Below the pieces are notes generated by a model that saw nothing but the letters and a program-made list of their open reading frames with translations, did no database searches and had not been told where the DNA came from. Made by a program: the position numbers and the translations under genes. Shown in pieces: positions 10,926 through 22,644 of a DNA stretch of 64,000 bases. How positions within the stretch are numbered: the stretch's first letter is position 1; each line of letters begins with the position of its first letter. The stretch lies in NCBI RefSeq assembly GCF_016906535.1, contig NC_057373.1, forward strand, positions 1,116,001 to 1,180,000, given 5' to 3'. The DNA comes from Rhizoctonia solani (Eukaryota > Basidiomycota > Agaricomycetes > Cantharellales > Ceratobasidiaceae).

Positions 10926-13217
10926 ATGTCTCAGCGAGACGCTCACCAGGCTCGCCTTACGCACCTTGAGAATGGTGTCTCGAGTGACGTAGAGCTCAAT
11001 GATCTTCCGCGACAATCAGATACCACCTCTGCCGCAACTCTTTCCAAGTATCCGGCGCCAGATCCCTTGCTATCTCATGCGTCCGAAGAACATGTAGCAA
11101 AGTCGAGTGGCCCTAGTCCAGCCTGGAAGAGGCGCATCCACAGCTTGTGCCATTCCCACCCCAAGCTATGGAGAGCTTACATGTGGCTGAGGGGACCCGA
11201 TCCCCCTACGCCTATACACCCAACGCCCTTGCTGGACTCAATGAGGTTGCGTTGGCGCGGTCACACGACCCATGTCAGCTTGGGTCTTGAGTCTTGGTGG
11301 TTGAAACTCTCTCACCCACTTCGGCGCCGATGGATTTTGGTGCTGTTCTGCGCCGTCTACATTATAGTCGTGGCATTTATATCCCGATCCAATTCATTTT
11401 TGACCCCGGCCCAATCATTTATAGATTGTACTTCGACGTACTGGCTCAAAGACGATGGTTGTGGTCTTAACGGACAATCGTGTTCTCCATTTACCGCACC
11501 AGACTTTGAGTTTCGCTGTCCAGGAGACTGTCTTTCGGTTACACTGGCTAACCCACGAACTGTGGGTGTAGCGCAATTGGTCTATACTTCACTGGTCGTC
11601 GGGGGTGGCGACAGCAATCAAACCTATAGAGGAGATTCATGGATTTGCCCCGCTGCAATCCAAGCGTGAGTGAGCCGTTTATTTAATTAGCTCGTAGCGG
11701 ACCTTAAAATTCCTTATTTTAGTGGGGTGGCGTCGGCAAGTAAAGGGGGGTGTGGCACGCTACGCCTGGTCGGTAATTACACCGACTTCCTTCCTACAGT
11801 CGCCCACGGGGTTTCATCAATTGGGTTCCCAAGCGTATTCCCTGTGTCTTTTCGATTTTTAGAGTCAAGCTCTTTGGGTAGCTGCACAGACCTTCGAAGC
11901 TATGCGCTCGCTTATAACGTGATATGCACCAGTATTCTGATGCTGCTGCTTCGTCCAGAACCTATCTGGATATTTTGGTCCCTTTTATGCGTTGGTTTTT
12001 GGCATGTGAGTGCATTGTTTCAATGAGTATAGGCGCCGTTCAATTGAATGGAACCATAGATAACACTCTTTAGCGACCCTCGATCCGCACCTCCTATTCT
12101 TTCCGAGTATGTGGGTTGCTGTTGACCTGTACAGGCAACTAACGTCTCCTCCAGTGGTTTCGGTACATTCCTTCCCGCCCTTTTTGTCGGATATGCCTTT
12201 TGGAGATCTGCATGGCGGTTCACTCTTCCCAAGTTTGAGGGGATGCCCTTGGAACGAGTAGTCTGGTACCTCGCCCCCTTCTGGGCTGGCGTTTATTTTA
12301 ATGTTGTGAGTACCTTGGATTCTCATTCCGAGGGGTTTAGCTTACATGGCGAAAGTTAACGGCCAAAATACCTATCGATAGACTGGTAGCCTCGGATCTT
12401 GAGAGAGAAGGTGCAATTGCCGCCCTAGTGGTCGTTGCAATAGTTGTTTTGATTATTATCCTGAACCAAGTCTGGATAATACGGCAGGCCGGGATGTTCT
12501 TCTATTACCTCTCTAGATACACTTTGGCCGGAATTGCCATCGCTGTGTTGGTGTCCTTGCCTGGACTGACGTTCAGGCTTCACCACGTAAGTGTCTACGC
12601 CAAGTACATTTGTTGAAATTGACATGTGTCTATGTGTAGTATTTCGCCGCCATATTACTTATGCCCTTGACGGCGATACCCAGCCGGGTTTCAGCGGTAT
12701 GTCAGGCATTCTTATTGGGGATGTTTCTTCAAGGGGTTGCCAAATTTGGGTTTGACTCAATACTACAAACCGCCGCAGAAGTGTGTCTATTACTTCTCCA
12801 GTTCCCTTGAGCTATTAGTAACGATTGAGATAGCTACGAAGAGATGCACCGCTTGGGTCGTCTCTCCCTACGTTTATTACCAACTCATCGACTGTTGTCT
12901 CCAGTTTTGCGAATAGTTCAATCAGTTGGAACGCTATCTCGTCGGAGTTATCAGGCTCCGAGGGCTGGAATGGATTCAGCTTACTGGTAGATGACGTACA
13001 GAGGTTGGCTGGCGACAGTTTATCGTACAACTTATCTGGACTACAAGCAGGAGTAGTACACTTCTTCAGGCTCGCAGTAAGTCCCATTTACTATAGACTC
13101 GGCTCGATAACAAACCATGTACAGTACCAACGCGATGGAGTAAGCGGCGATTATACGAAAGCGGCGACTCTGTTCCCGAATGGAACGTGGCTAGACCCTT
13201 TGCCTGGACCTTCATAG
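10926..13217 (+). CDS. LCCL-domain polytopic membrane protein
   Basis: Exon 1 (ATG 10926 to 11665) encodes a disordered cytosolic N-terminus, a TM helix (RRRWILVLFCAVYIIVVAFI) and the start of an LCCL domain with FRCPGDCLSVTLANP and SWICPAAIQA. Exon 2 (11723-12005) completes it (GVASASKGGCGTLRLV). Further exons encode at least six more TM segments (GTFLPALFVGYAFWR, AALVVVAIVVLIIILN, LAGIAIAVLVSLPGL, YFAAILLMPLTAIPSR) and an extracellular-type tail ending NGTWLDPLPGPS, stop 13215-13217. Fungal LCCL proteins share this layout of TM, LCCL and multi-TM; their function is not established. Introns are about 50-60 nt. Cysteine spacing fits the LCCL fold. I saw no frame break. Confidence 0.85.
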
Positions 13218-13542
13218 ACACATTCGATTTCTTCTTGCGGACATATCGGACAAGGCGGGATTTATTTACTAATTAGTTAGGCCTTTTGTATTCAGTACCA
13301 CGTGGATAATTGGAAAACGCGCATATACCCAGATGTTTCGTTATTCTCGGACACGCATACCGCTGCCGCGACATTAGTACAAAGAAGAATAAAATGTGAG
13401 TTGTTAGACATATGCTACCTGGATTGATACACAGGACGAAAATGCTTCGGTGCTTGAGTATATGACACATGTGATGGGATAGTGATAATGCAACGAAACC
13501 AATAATAAAGCGAGTCAAATTCAGATAGAAAATAATATTTTA

Positions 13543-15386
13543 TTAGGCCCGGGAGCGTTTGGTGCATCGCTGTGCGGTGGTATCGTCTGCCACTCGTTTG
13601 TTCGACCTACCACGGTTTAAGGTCGTGCCCTGCGACTCGGCCACTTCGGCAAGTTGCCATAACCCCTCAGAGGCTCTGTTCGCCTCCCTTTCGAGGGTTG
13701 GTACTCCATCACTCGAGATTGATGCCGACCGTGAGGGGTGAACCGTCGTTCTGCGCTTGACCTCTGGATTGACCAACCTTTCGCGAGCCCGGTTTCGTAG
13801 CATTTCGACCTGTGAGATATGGTCCCGCCAGTAAGACTTCCAGCTTTCGAGTCGATGATGTGGAGCCTGATTAAAATACAAACGACATGAAACGCCGGCG
13901 ATCGATAAACGAGGAGGGGGAAGCTTACCTGCTGGAAAATATCCTGACAAATTTCGGCCTTGCCAGCGCGCACGTTTTGCCTAAATACCCAGTCCACAAA
14001 ATCGAGGAACCATTGCTTGTCTTCGGGGGTATAAGCGTTGTATCCCGGCCGAAGAGAACCACGTTTGTTGGGGCGGGTGGCGGTGGATCGTCTGGCGAGT
14101 ATGCGATGCTGGTAGATATAGGTTGGGGGGTCGACTGGTCCCGGCTGGAATTCGAACTAGTGCTGAGCCGGGGCGTCGATTTTGAGCGCGGTATTTTGGG
14201 CTTGGGTTTAGGCCTAGGTTGACTGCGTGGGGTTGTCGCTGTCGTCGAGGCAACGGACACAGCACGGCTGGATCCGGCAGCAAAGGAGATAGAAATATCG
14301 GTCGCCGAATCCATGTCTGTAGATGCCGGTGTGGCAGAGCGAGTGGCGGCGAGTCGACTCGATTTGCGTACTGGCAGCACTGGCACAGACCCCACTAGAT
14401 TCCGCGCTGAAAACCGGCTGGGCTTCGTAGCCAGGAATTTTTTAATAGGTCTTGTGTGTCTTGAATACTCACGATCAAATTGCATGCGGGTGTTAAGGCA
14501 GGTTTTAAGGGAGTAGTCATCTCGAACATCTGAGATGGGAATGTCTGGTTGGTTGAATATATCTCCATCTTTTATAAGCTTGACCGGCCCGCGGGCAGGG
14601 GCAGGGACATCCTCCTCGTTGCTTTCGTACCCGAGGTCGTATACAGATTCATCTTCGGACGACGAGGACTCAGGCTCGGGAGTGGGCTCTCTGCGCTTGG
14701 TAGCCTTTTTCTTCTTCTTTTTGCCAGAACTACCAGCGGGAGCAGCGCGACGTGAGGTCACTGGGGTAGGCTTTGACGGGGCATGCTGAAACGAAATGTC
14801 AGAACCAATACATAATTTAGTAAATACAGTGATCTGATTTAGAAATCAGCACCCACCAAATCGGTAAGTGTAGCATCGGTCTTCTTTGCAGGTATGTCGA
14901 CCGGAGGGGCAAGCACAACGTCGAAAAATGCCCTGGAGCGAACAGGAGGGGGAGGGGGGTAGCTTGGGTGGAGTCTACCTTGGGGCGAGAAGAAAGGGTC
15001 GTAACAGATTGGATGCCGGTGGCGGAGCCATCAGTATGGGTCCAAGTGCTTGACTGAGGCCCAATGGGGGATAAGGGAAGCATCCTGGGCATGGCACTCG
15101 AGGACACACGGCTCGAGACCGTGGAGATGTCTCTGTTGGGGTTTGTGCTCGTGACGAGGGGGAGACGGGCAGGTGGATCCCAGTTGAGGTGGACACCTGG
15201 AGCAAGTGCAGGTCCTAGTGGGAACCGCACATACGACCGATCGTCGAACGAATGGGAACGAGAAAGGGATCGGGGGGCACTTCCCGGGTCCTCTTTTATC
15301 ATATCAAAGCTGTGTGTAACGGCGGCGGCGACCATAGCCGTCATCTCGGACGGTGTCGAGGGCTTTTTGCTTCGGTGGGATATCAT
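13543..15386 (-). CDS. Basic low-complexity protein with a Myb/Rap1-like segment
   Basis: Likely start ATG 15386 (MISHRSKKPSTPSEMTAMVA). A long disordered region carries a lysine run (GSSGKKKKKKATKRRE), an acidic stretch (PESSSSEDESVYDLGYESNE) and a basic Pro/Lys/Ser stretch. Near the C-terminus a folded segment reads YTPEDKQWFLDFVDWVFR ... IFQQ, then after an intron APHHRLESWKSYWRDH. The pattern resembles Myb-like domains of the Rap1 type (acidic start, Trp-containing helices, WKSYW third helix), suggesting a chromatin or DNA-binding role; this is inference. The end is stop 13543-13545. The frame shifts by one base at 14044-14046 (CCC), exactly before YTPEDK, and an intron junction near 14930-14990 is unresolved. 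Confidence 0.55.
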
Positions 15387-15929
15387 GAGATGCAATAGCG
15401 TAGAACCGAGAGAGAGCCGTAGGGGAGAGCAGAGGAGGATATGGTCTGGGGTGGTGGTGGGGGAGTTCAACTAGATCCAGTCCAGGGATGAGGGAAATAG
15501 AGGTGGTAGGGGACAGGAAGTCGAGCCAAGGGACCACGGAGGGGAACAAAACTCGACTGCCGGATTCGTGATGGACGGACACGCTGTGAGGTCTTGGACG
15601 AGTATATTTCCTCACGTTCTGGCGCCTAAGAGCGGCGCGCCCCACCGCGTCACCACCCCCGAATTCGCAAATTCACGCATTTACCTACTTTATACCCCCC
15701 TCTCGATCACCCACCCTCTGAACTACAAGACCATACATTTGTGTTTATATAATTTGTAGTACATCAAGCTCCCCACCGGTGGTGTGTCCGCGAGCATATG
15801 CCCTAGGTCCGGTGTCCCCACGTTGCTTCCGTTCCTGCCGCATCGCTCCTGCCTCGAACCTGGGTCTTCCCGAACCGGTCTCTTCGCTCCATTGGCCGAC
15901 CTCTACTAGCAACCCTTTATTACTTGACC

Positions 15930-16678
15930 ATGCCCCGTCCGAGGAATCACTACGACCCCGAAACACACCCTAAGAAGCCGGCTCCAGCTGCAGGGCGCCG
16001 CAACCGACGGCGGCCTGTTAAAAAGGAGCGCGCATTGCCCGACAGGAACTCACAGGATTGGGGAGAAGCAAACGTAAGTTACTCCGGTTGGTAAATTTCA
16101 ATAAAGGCACACCGACTTTTAGAAAGAACCTGGTAAGGCGTGGGGAGAGGGTGGCAATGCATGGGCAGAGGCCGGCCCCACAGGGTGGGGGGAGGGGGGA
16201 TGGGCAGGGGTCGAATCAGGTGCTTGGGGATTAGAAGGCGACGATGACTGGGCGCTCGAGGCATATACAACCAGTAAGATTGAAATCTGGCGTAAGCAGT
16301 GAGTATAGGGCCCCAGCCTTGCCCGCGTGACCCTGCGTATTTCTCGCTTTACAGGGTGGAGGTTTGTCCCCGCCACGAGCTCGTGCGCACCCCATCAGCC
16401 ACGAGCGAAGAACCAGCTACTATCGATGAATCCTTATTGGGACCAACATCTTCATCACACACTATTGCCCCTAAATGTGAGTCGATTGTCTACGAGTAGA
16501 CGAGTACCTTATTGTGTTTGCCACCCTCGTAGTCTATCGATGGGCACTGAACTTCTTGAACCAAGAAAAGGTTTCTGCCGATCGAAAGCGGAAAGCTCTG
16601 GCTTTCCTAAAGCGGTCGCGCCAACAACAGTTAGAGTGCATACGCCGCTTGATTGAAGAAATCCGGGAGCTGTCCTAA
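15930..16678 (+). CDS. Small hypothetical protein with Trp/Gly repeats
   Basis: ATG 15930 opens a basic N-terminus (MPRPRNHYDPETHPKKPAPA, then RRNRRRPVKKER). After an intron (GTAAGT near 16075) an unusual segment repeats WGEGG/WAEAG/GAWGLEG units. Later exons give a Pro/Thr-rich part and a charged C-terminal helix (YRWALNFLNQEKVSADRKRK ... RRLIEEIRELS), stop 16676-16678. Introns are inferred from GTGAGT donors at about 16300 and 16477 and a CTCGTAG acceptor near 16530. I do not recognise the family. The Trp-Gly-Glu repeats resemble disordered RNA-binding or WG/GW-type segments, but no Argonaute-hook role can be claimed. Confidence 0.55.
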
Positions 16679-16879
16679 TATCGACTGCGCACGTCTGAAA
16701 CACTAGACTGTGTCTCAAGTCCAAACGATCGCGACGGCTTGTGTAATCCATCTGGCTAATGATTTATCATGAGCGAAACCTCTATATATGCATATGCCTT
16801 GTGGCTAATATTTTGATTGTACAATAGGCTATCCAATATTGTATTACAGCTTCTAAAATATATATTGTGACATACAAAA

Positions 16880-17568
16880 TTACGAATCTCCACCATGATC
16901 CTTCATCCAGCTATCAACCCAAGTGCATATTCTGGACACATTAGCCTCCAGATCTTCCGTATTTTCGCTCTTGAGCTCCACAATGATCTCCTCTGCATAT
17001 GATGATTTGGCTTCGTCTAATACTGTTTGCATAATTTCCGATGTATTGTTTTCTTGTATCTTTTGAAGAGGGTAGTTCCTAACCCGAAGTATTCCCAAGT
17101 AAGTCAATCCATTACAAAGGGGGGGGGTGAAAAGGGCTTGAACTCGCCTAGCCTCTAGCCGTTCCCACAGTTTGGTATGGTCGCACCTCAACACAACCAC
17201 GAGGTCAACCCACCTCTCCGGGAACGCATCGCATGTATGCCAGTCGAGGATCAGCCCCCCGTTTACTGTCATAGGCTCGATTTCATCGATAACCTTCCCT
17301 CACCCCTCTTCCCGTCAATGCATGCTAAAATTGACATCACATGCGATAAAACCTCACCTTGTCTTCATCGACAATATAGCTCTGCCACTCCTCGTCAAAT
17401 CCCTCATGCAGTCCCTTTTCTTTAACTAGATCGCCAACGTTTACGTGTCTCAGCGGGATAGAGCTTTGCGATGCTACCAGCTCTGCATGTCGATTTTCCG
17501 GTCCCAGGAGTTCCAGTTATCACAATGATGGGGTATTTGCGCGGAGGGCGTTCATCCGTATCGGACAT
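16880..17568 (-). CDS. FAP7: Adenylate kinase isoenzyme 6 / FAP7
   Basis: Nuclear AK6/Fap7 acts in 18S rRNA processing and late 40S assembly and has adenylate kinase/ATPase activity. ATG 17568 starts MSDTDERPPRKYPIIVITG, followed by the P-loop GTPGTGKST. Then come PLRHVNVGDLVKEKGLHEGF, EEWQSYIVDEDK, VIDEIEPMTVNGGLILDWHT, CDAFPERWVDLVVVLRCD, ARNYPLQKIQENNTSEIMQT and a C-terminal WVDSWMKDHG. The order and length match the family. Two oddities. Just after the P-loop (about 17489-17493) the frame is off as if two bases were lost; restoring them gives the expected STHAELVASQ-type continuation. The intron 17147-17079 has a GC donor (AG|GCGAGT). The stop is at 16880. Confidence 0.88.
17079..17147 (-). 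other. GC-AG intron in FAP7, 69 nt
   Basis: The donor AG|GCGAGT follows RLEA and the acceptor GGTTAG precedes AACTACCCT. The phase-2 junction makes the arginine of EARNYPLQK, which is conserved in AK6. No GT donor nearby gives this junction. It is the third GC-AG intron in the window. Confidence 0.75.
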
Positions 17569-17911
17569 GATCGAAAAGAGTGGTGCCGTGGTTCACATTT
17601 TTTTGCTTCCGATCTCGGATGTGGCGCGGTGGCGGTGCATCCCTGGATATGTAAACAGAGCCCGACGTGCAGGTTTGCGAATTGTCATTTATTGATTCGT
17701 GGGAATATCTGGGGGGTTGTGGTAACAAAGATAAAAACAAGGAGGTTGGAGGAACGTCTACTAGAGGAAAAATAGAAGAAAAAAAGGATTGAAATGTATG
17801 CAAAAGGGAGGAAAGCATAAAGACAAACGAGAGACAAACCAAAACAACTGTATTGATACATGCATAAGTGCTTCCATAAATCTGTCCTTTTCAGCTGCTT
17901 CATTACGATGA

Positions 17912-20900
17912 TTAAACCACACCAAGTGTGACTGTTGCTCTCAAGCTATTCCAATTATCTTCAGCGGTGGATGGATCATTATTCTCGGGTTCGGCCCACA
18001 GGCAGCTGCTCTTCCAGCCCCAGCTCTGGCTAATCTTGAAATCGTCGGGACCAGATTGGAAGCGGGTAAGGCTGCTCCCAATGAGCGAGGGACAAGACAA
18101 GATAAAATAAGAGCGGATGATTCGGCGCGGGTCGCGCCAGGGCGCAGGAGGTGCACTTGGTGGGGATGTGACGGGTGCGTCACGGTCAGGTGGGGTGGTT
18201 CCAGACCTGAGTGTAGGCGTAGGGGGAGATCCCACGGCTACGGAGCCCATCAAGAGTGAGCTTCGGAGGGGAATTGATGACGGGGAGGGGGAAACAAGGA
18301 CGGCATCGTTGCCAGTCGGAGTCGGGGGGTTCAGCAAAGCGAAGCTTGCCGGTGCCGAGGCAGGTGGAATGGGATCCACAGCCGATTGTCTGAACCAAAA
18401 ATACGATTAGAACCTGTTTTCTCCTTTTTTAATAGAAGAGTCGACGTCAACCCACCTATGAAGATATACTCCAAGCTGCATGCCCTTCTTCTTGATCACC
18501 TGAACGTAAACATTGTACAAACTGCCGGCATACCACACGGTATGACTATGCAGCCGATTCTTCTCTTTGAGGGTATCCAGGCCCCAGAACTCGACTGAGA
18601 ACCTGAACGGCTCGTTGGTTGACCACTTGGTAGTCTCAGCCGTACCCTCTTGGATAATTTCACGGGCAGTCCGACGCGAGGGGCGTAGCCCAAATAGCTC
18701 TGCCTCGGAAGCAGGTCGACGGATCTTGGGAGGTGGAGGAGATGACAAGATGTCAAAGTCGATGTCCAGGTCATTGGTGCTTGCTGATCGGTCATGACCA
18801 ACCCGGATCGACGCGTCGGATGGAATCGGGTAGTAACCTTGGTATCGTCCGGTGCAGATGCAAGAATCTCTGCGGTAGACACTAGTCCTCCCAGTTCGCC
18901 TTCGGCCGAGCTACTATTGCCAGACGAACGATCAGTGGTAGGGGAGCTGGAACGAGAGGTGGGAACGGTGGAACGGGAAGTAATGAGTGAACGCATGATG
19001 GATTGACGCCAGTGTGCAGATTGTAGAGCCGAGAGCTCAACAAATGGCTTTCCGTTGGAAGATGGCTCTTGTGAGATTTTGTGCAAATCATCAAGAGACT
19101 AGAATAATAAATCAGTATCACGCCAATGAATTCAATGCTCCTTCAAACTCACAATGTGTGAATAATAAACACCCGTCTTGAACATTTCATCCCACTCCGT
19201 TTCTTCCGACTGCTTTAGGCGTTCAATCTTCTTCAAGGCGACTGGGTCTTGCTTGACGGCCTCCGCTTCTCTTGCCAGCTGCCTCCTCCTAAGCTCCACA
19301 ACACGAGTCATATAAACGAAGCGCTCCCATTCGCCTCTGACGAAAAGATTATCGGAACTCATGACAGCCCGTGCCCAACGTGCTGGTAGCCCACCATGTG
19401 ACCAGACCGTTGGGGCTTTGGTTGGTGTGCTTGTGCTACCAGCTCTTTGCCTACCCGAGAGTACGGGAGACATCAAGTGCGGATGCAGCTGAGGAGTTGA
19501 TGGGCGTCGGCTAGGAGATGAGAGCGAGGAACTCGAGTTCGAGGCGGCCTGAAGGTACGTATTGGCGTAGAACGAAGAAAAGGTTGCAGGAATGGGATTG
19601 TGGGATGAATGGGATGATCCACGACTGGAAGCTAATTTAGGGAAAGGCGAGGCAAACTTGGGAGTACTGTTCGCCGGAGGGTGGATACGCGCCTCGACGG
19701 TCTCTTCCAGCGTCAAAATGTCGGCACCCCACCGAGTCAGCCAGCAGGCACATGCCTCACCGACCTTGTCGCTGACAACACCATAAAAGAACGTCTGCTC
19801 GATATCATCTTCATGCTCCGTGTAAGTGTAGATGGATTGGGTGTCGTAAGCTAGTTTGGAAGCACCTGATGCAGCACGGTCCTTGAGCGAGTTCGGCGAG
19901 CTATTCCCAAGAGAGCCGACCTTGACCAGATCATCATCGTCTTCTTCCTCCTGGGGGGAAGCCTCATCGATTTTGGTAGTTTCATTAAGTGGTGGTTTGG
20001 TCTCTGCGGGGGCTGGCTGGCCAATAGTATCGAGACCTACAGCGGCTTCCGGCTCATTTCCCTCAGGTTGGCCGATCCCATGACCGATAGCAAAGCCGAA
20101 ATATCGCGTGATGGTCCATGGACTGATGGTAGAAAGCACAAGGTTCAAAGCTTGGTTGGAGACTGATGGGATATTGAGATAGTTGGCGGTTGCGAGCAAC
20201 GATAACAAAAATCTAGGGGTCGCGGGGTGAGAACCAGGAGGGGCGGAAGCCAAAGCCGGCGGCGAGGAGATAGGAAATGGGTTCTTCGTAGAAGGAAGCA
20301 GTGCCTGGTCCACGAAAAGATCAGGACCGCCGCCATAAAGCCTTGCGATGCATATCCTAATGGAGAAAAGACGGGGTTTTATCAGATTATACCACATGGG
20401 GACGATACTTGGCTCGCGTGCTTACTCGAATGCTGAAAAACAGCATTAGTAAATCTCGGCAGGGCGGGGGGTAGATACGTACCTGCCCGGGTAATGTTTG
20501 GGTCGTCGAAATGAAGGTCTATGACGTCGATTGACGTTGGGCCGGGCGCCAAGCGGGACTTGGGAGCTGACTCGCGGTATCCCATGGTAAAGAGTGTTCT
20601 GAAGTAGTCCTGAAATGGGGGGTGAGCGGGTGGCTGGGCGGGTGACTGGGATGCTTACAGACTGGATTAGGATGACGCGGTGGAGGTTATAGAGGGCCTG
20701 CCAGCTGCCGCGGACAACAACAGCAACGTCTGCTGTCTGGCCCTCGAGAAACATCTGGTAGAGATGGTTCTGTATGTGGCGGGGAGAGTGGGGCGGCGAA
20801 GAGACAAGCATTCTTCCCGGCGACTGGGGCACAGTGGTGGGTCGCTCGCTGATTGTGTTTGCGTGCAGACGGCGAGGGGGCGTTGCAGGAGACATCCCAG

Positions 20901-20937
20901 GGTTTATGGAGGACAGTGATCTCGATGAGTGTATCAT
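17912..20937 (-). CDS. BTB/POZ-domain protein (germ-cell-less-like)
   Basis: ATG 20937 begins a short disordered leader and then the BTB fold: SPRHIQNHLYQMFLEGQTAD, VAVVVRGSWQALYNLHRVIL, and after an intron DYFRTLFTMGYRESAPKSR. A 7-nt exon (20426-20432) joins NITRAAFE to ICIARLYGGGPDLFVDQALL. A large exon from 20356 encodes a BACK-like helical region (RFLLSLLATANYLNIPSVSN), an acidic linker and FYGVVSDKVGEACACWLTRW. Downstream exons continue with EPFRFSVEFWGLDTLKEKNR, SHTVWYAGSLYNVYVQVIKK and a Pro/Ser-rich tail to the stop at 17912. BTB proteins of this type often serve as Cullin-3 adaptors; the target here is unknown. One base seems missing at 18837-18838; restoring it connects PDDTK to GYYPIPSD. 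Confidence 0.82.
20426..20432 (-). other. 7-nt microexon in the BTB gene
   Basis: CAG|CATTCGA|GTAAG on the minus strand, flanked by a donor GTACGT (20482) and an acceptor ATTAG (20357). It supplies two bases of Ala, Phe and two bases of Glu in NITRAAFEICIARLYGG. Without it neither frame nor the conserved motif is kept. Confidence 0.75.
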
Positions 20938-22644
20938 GGCTGTGGTACGTAGAAATGCCGTTAGACTGAACTAATAGCGTTTCCTCGCGCAGCTGAGCTG
21001 TGATGGTCAAAAGAGCTCGCTTGCCTTGGCTTGCCGATTTCAGTTTAGTTCTGGCCCCGTCGGTTCCTTTTCTGCCGGCCCGATTGGTTATTTCATACGG
21101 TTTTATCTAGGACCCTGTGATCGCCCAAACAGACCCCGTGCATACACGGTGGCAAGCTCCCCCCGTCAATGAGCGCATTGGAGCAGTTGAGTCTACTGAC
21201 AGCTGCCTATAGGTGGGTCAGAGCATACATCTCACCTCACTCCGGTTATAGTCCTGATTTGTCTATACAAACTGCTTAATATTACTCACACAACTTGGGC
21301 CAGTTTATTTAGCCTCGTGAGAAATAGCAAGGCGCAACTCGCTCACCAAACTTCAGGCTCGTAAGAATTCTTATGGAGCTCTCTGGGTCTCCAAGAAGGC
21401 GGCATAATCGCCTGGTAAGGCCGCCACACTATGATGCACAAACACGTGATTTCAATGCAGCCAAGCAAAAAAAAATGGCGCCGACGTCCGAGGCTTGGTA
21501 GGGGGTCTTCTATTACTGAATTACATTCGGTGTAATTATTGCGTAGGTATGACTTCAGTCTATTTATTCTGAGCTCAATTTTGCCTGAGCTTCACGGTCA
21601 TCGCTTGACAAGTCTGACGGTGACGGTGGTCGTGGGGTAAGTCAAAGTGGATCCTCCGTCATTATTTCTTACCCTGAGCCTTGGCCTTAATCTTATATAT
21701 CCACACATATCGGTGCCTATAAGTATATAATTGACTACCCTAGTTCTGACGCCCATTGGCTAGGCGTTTTTTGCGCCTTGCAGTCATTTAAGTTATAACT
21801 GTGAAAGTCTAACTAGCCTTGATCCATAGATTAAATTTAATACCCCTTCGGAGAGACATCGGGGTCATCCCTGAGGTCCAGAGCTCACAGAGTCATGCCG
21901 TTCCATGAAGTATCCAGTACCACACACCCCATTCAGGAGCCAGTATCCTACCCCACGTGACATCGAACCATTATGATCACCACGACGACGCGAACACTCG
22001 GCACATTCCGTTACATGTGTGCAACAATCTATTTGGATACCAACTGTTGTCAAGAAGCTTCCATGAACTGTATGCACTCTTGTGGGCTGTTCAGCAATAG
22101 TAATTGGGTAATGTTGGATCTTCATTGGCATGATGATATGGAGAGATTTATCCACCTCAACTTCATTGCGGTAACTATGATATGCCCTAAATAGACTCCA
22201 AGTGGCACTTGAACTCGATATTGCACATTTTGGAATGCAACCCCTAAAGCCTAAGCCTCGAGACCGTCCGATCGCACTTGGTTGTCCTCTTTATCGCCTT
22301 CCTTTCCTCATCCGCCTTGGTTGCTTTCCCTCTCCCTCTCTTGTTCTCTTTCTCTTTCCCCCAGTCACTCCCTCAGCTGGCCTGATGCCCTTGAACACCC
22401 AGGCTGGCCTATACTACTCTGACCTTTGAAGCCAGTCTCTATTCGGTCGTAATTCGCACGTCTAGTTCAACTTATTTGTTCTCATTTCCAGTCAATTTTG
22501 GTTACACTTGGCCCAAGCGGCCTTGAGCTCAGTTCGTCCGAGAGACGGCCTACTCACTTCGATGTCTTCTACATCATTAGCATTCGAATTTCCTTCTACT
22601 ACATTGACGATACCCTTTCCCACCGGTACAACCACAGCCCCAGG
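20938..22644. other. Intergenic region, no gene seen
   Basis: About 1.7 kb between two divergent genes. The middle (21.1-21.9 kb) is a mixture of AT-rich and CG-rich sequence without open frames that look coding. At 22260-22440 the plus strand is strongly pyrimidine-rich (CTTTCCCTCTCCCTCTCTTG), typical of fungal promoters, and lies upstream of the ATG at 22645. Confidence 0.5.
22260..22440 (+). promoter_or_regulatory. Pyrimidine-rich promoter tract
   Basis: A long CT-rich run about 200-380 nt before the start codon of the next gene. CT tracts near the transcription start are a common feature of highly expressed fungal promoters. The assignment rests only on composition and position. Confidence 0.35.
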
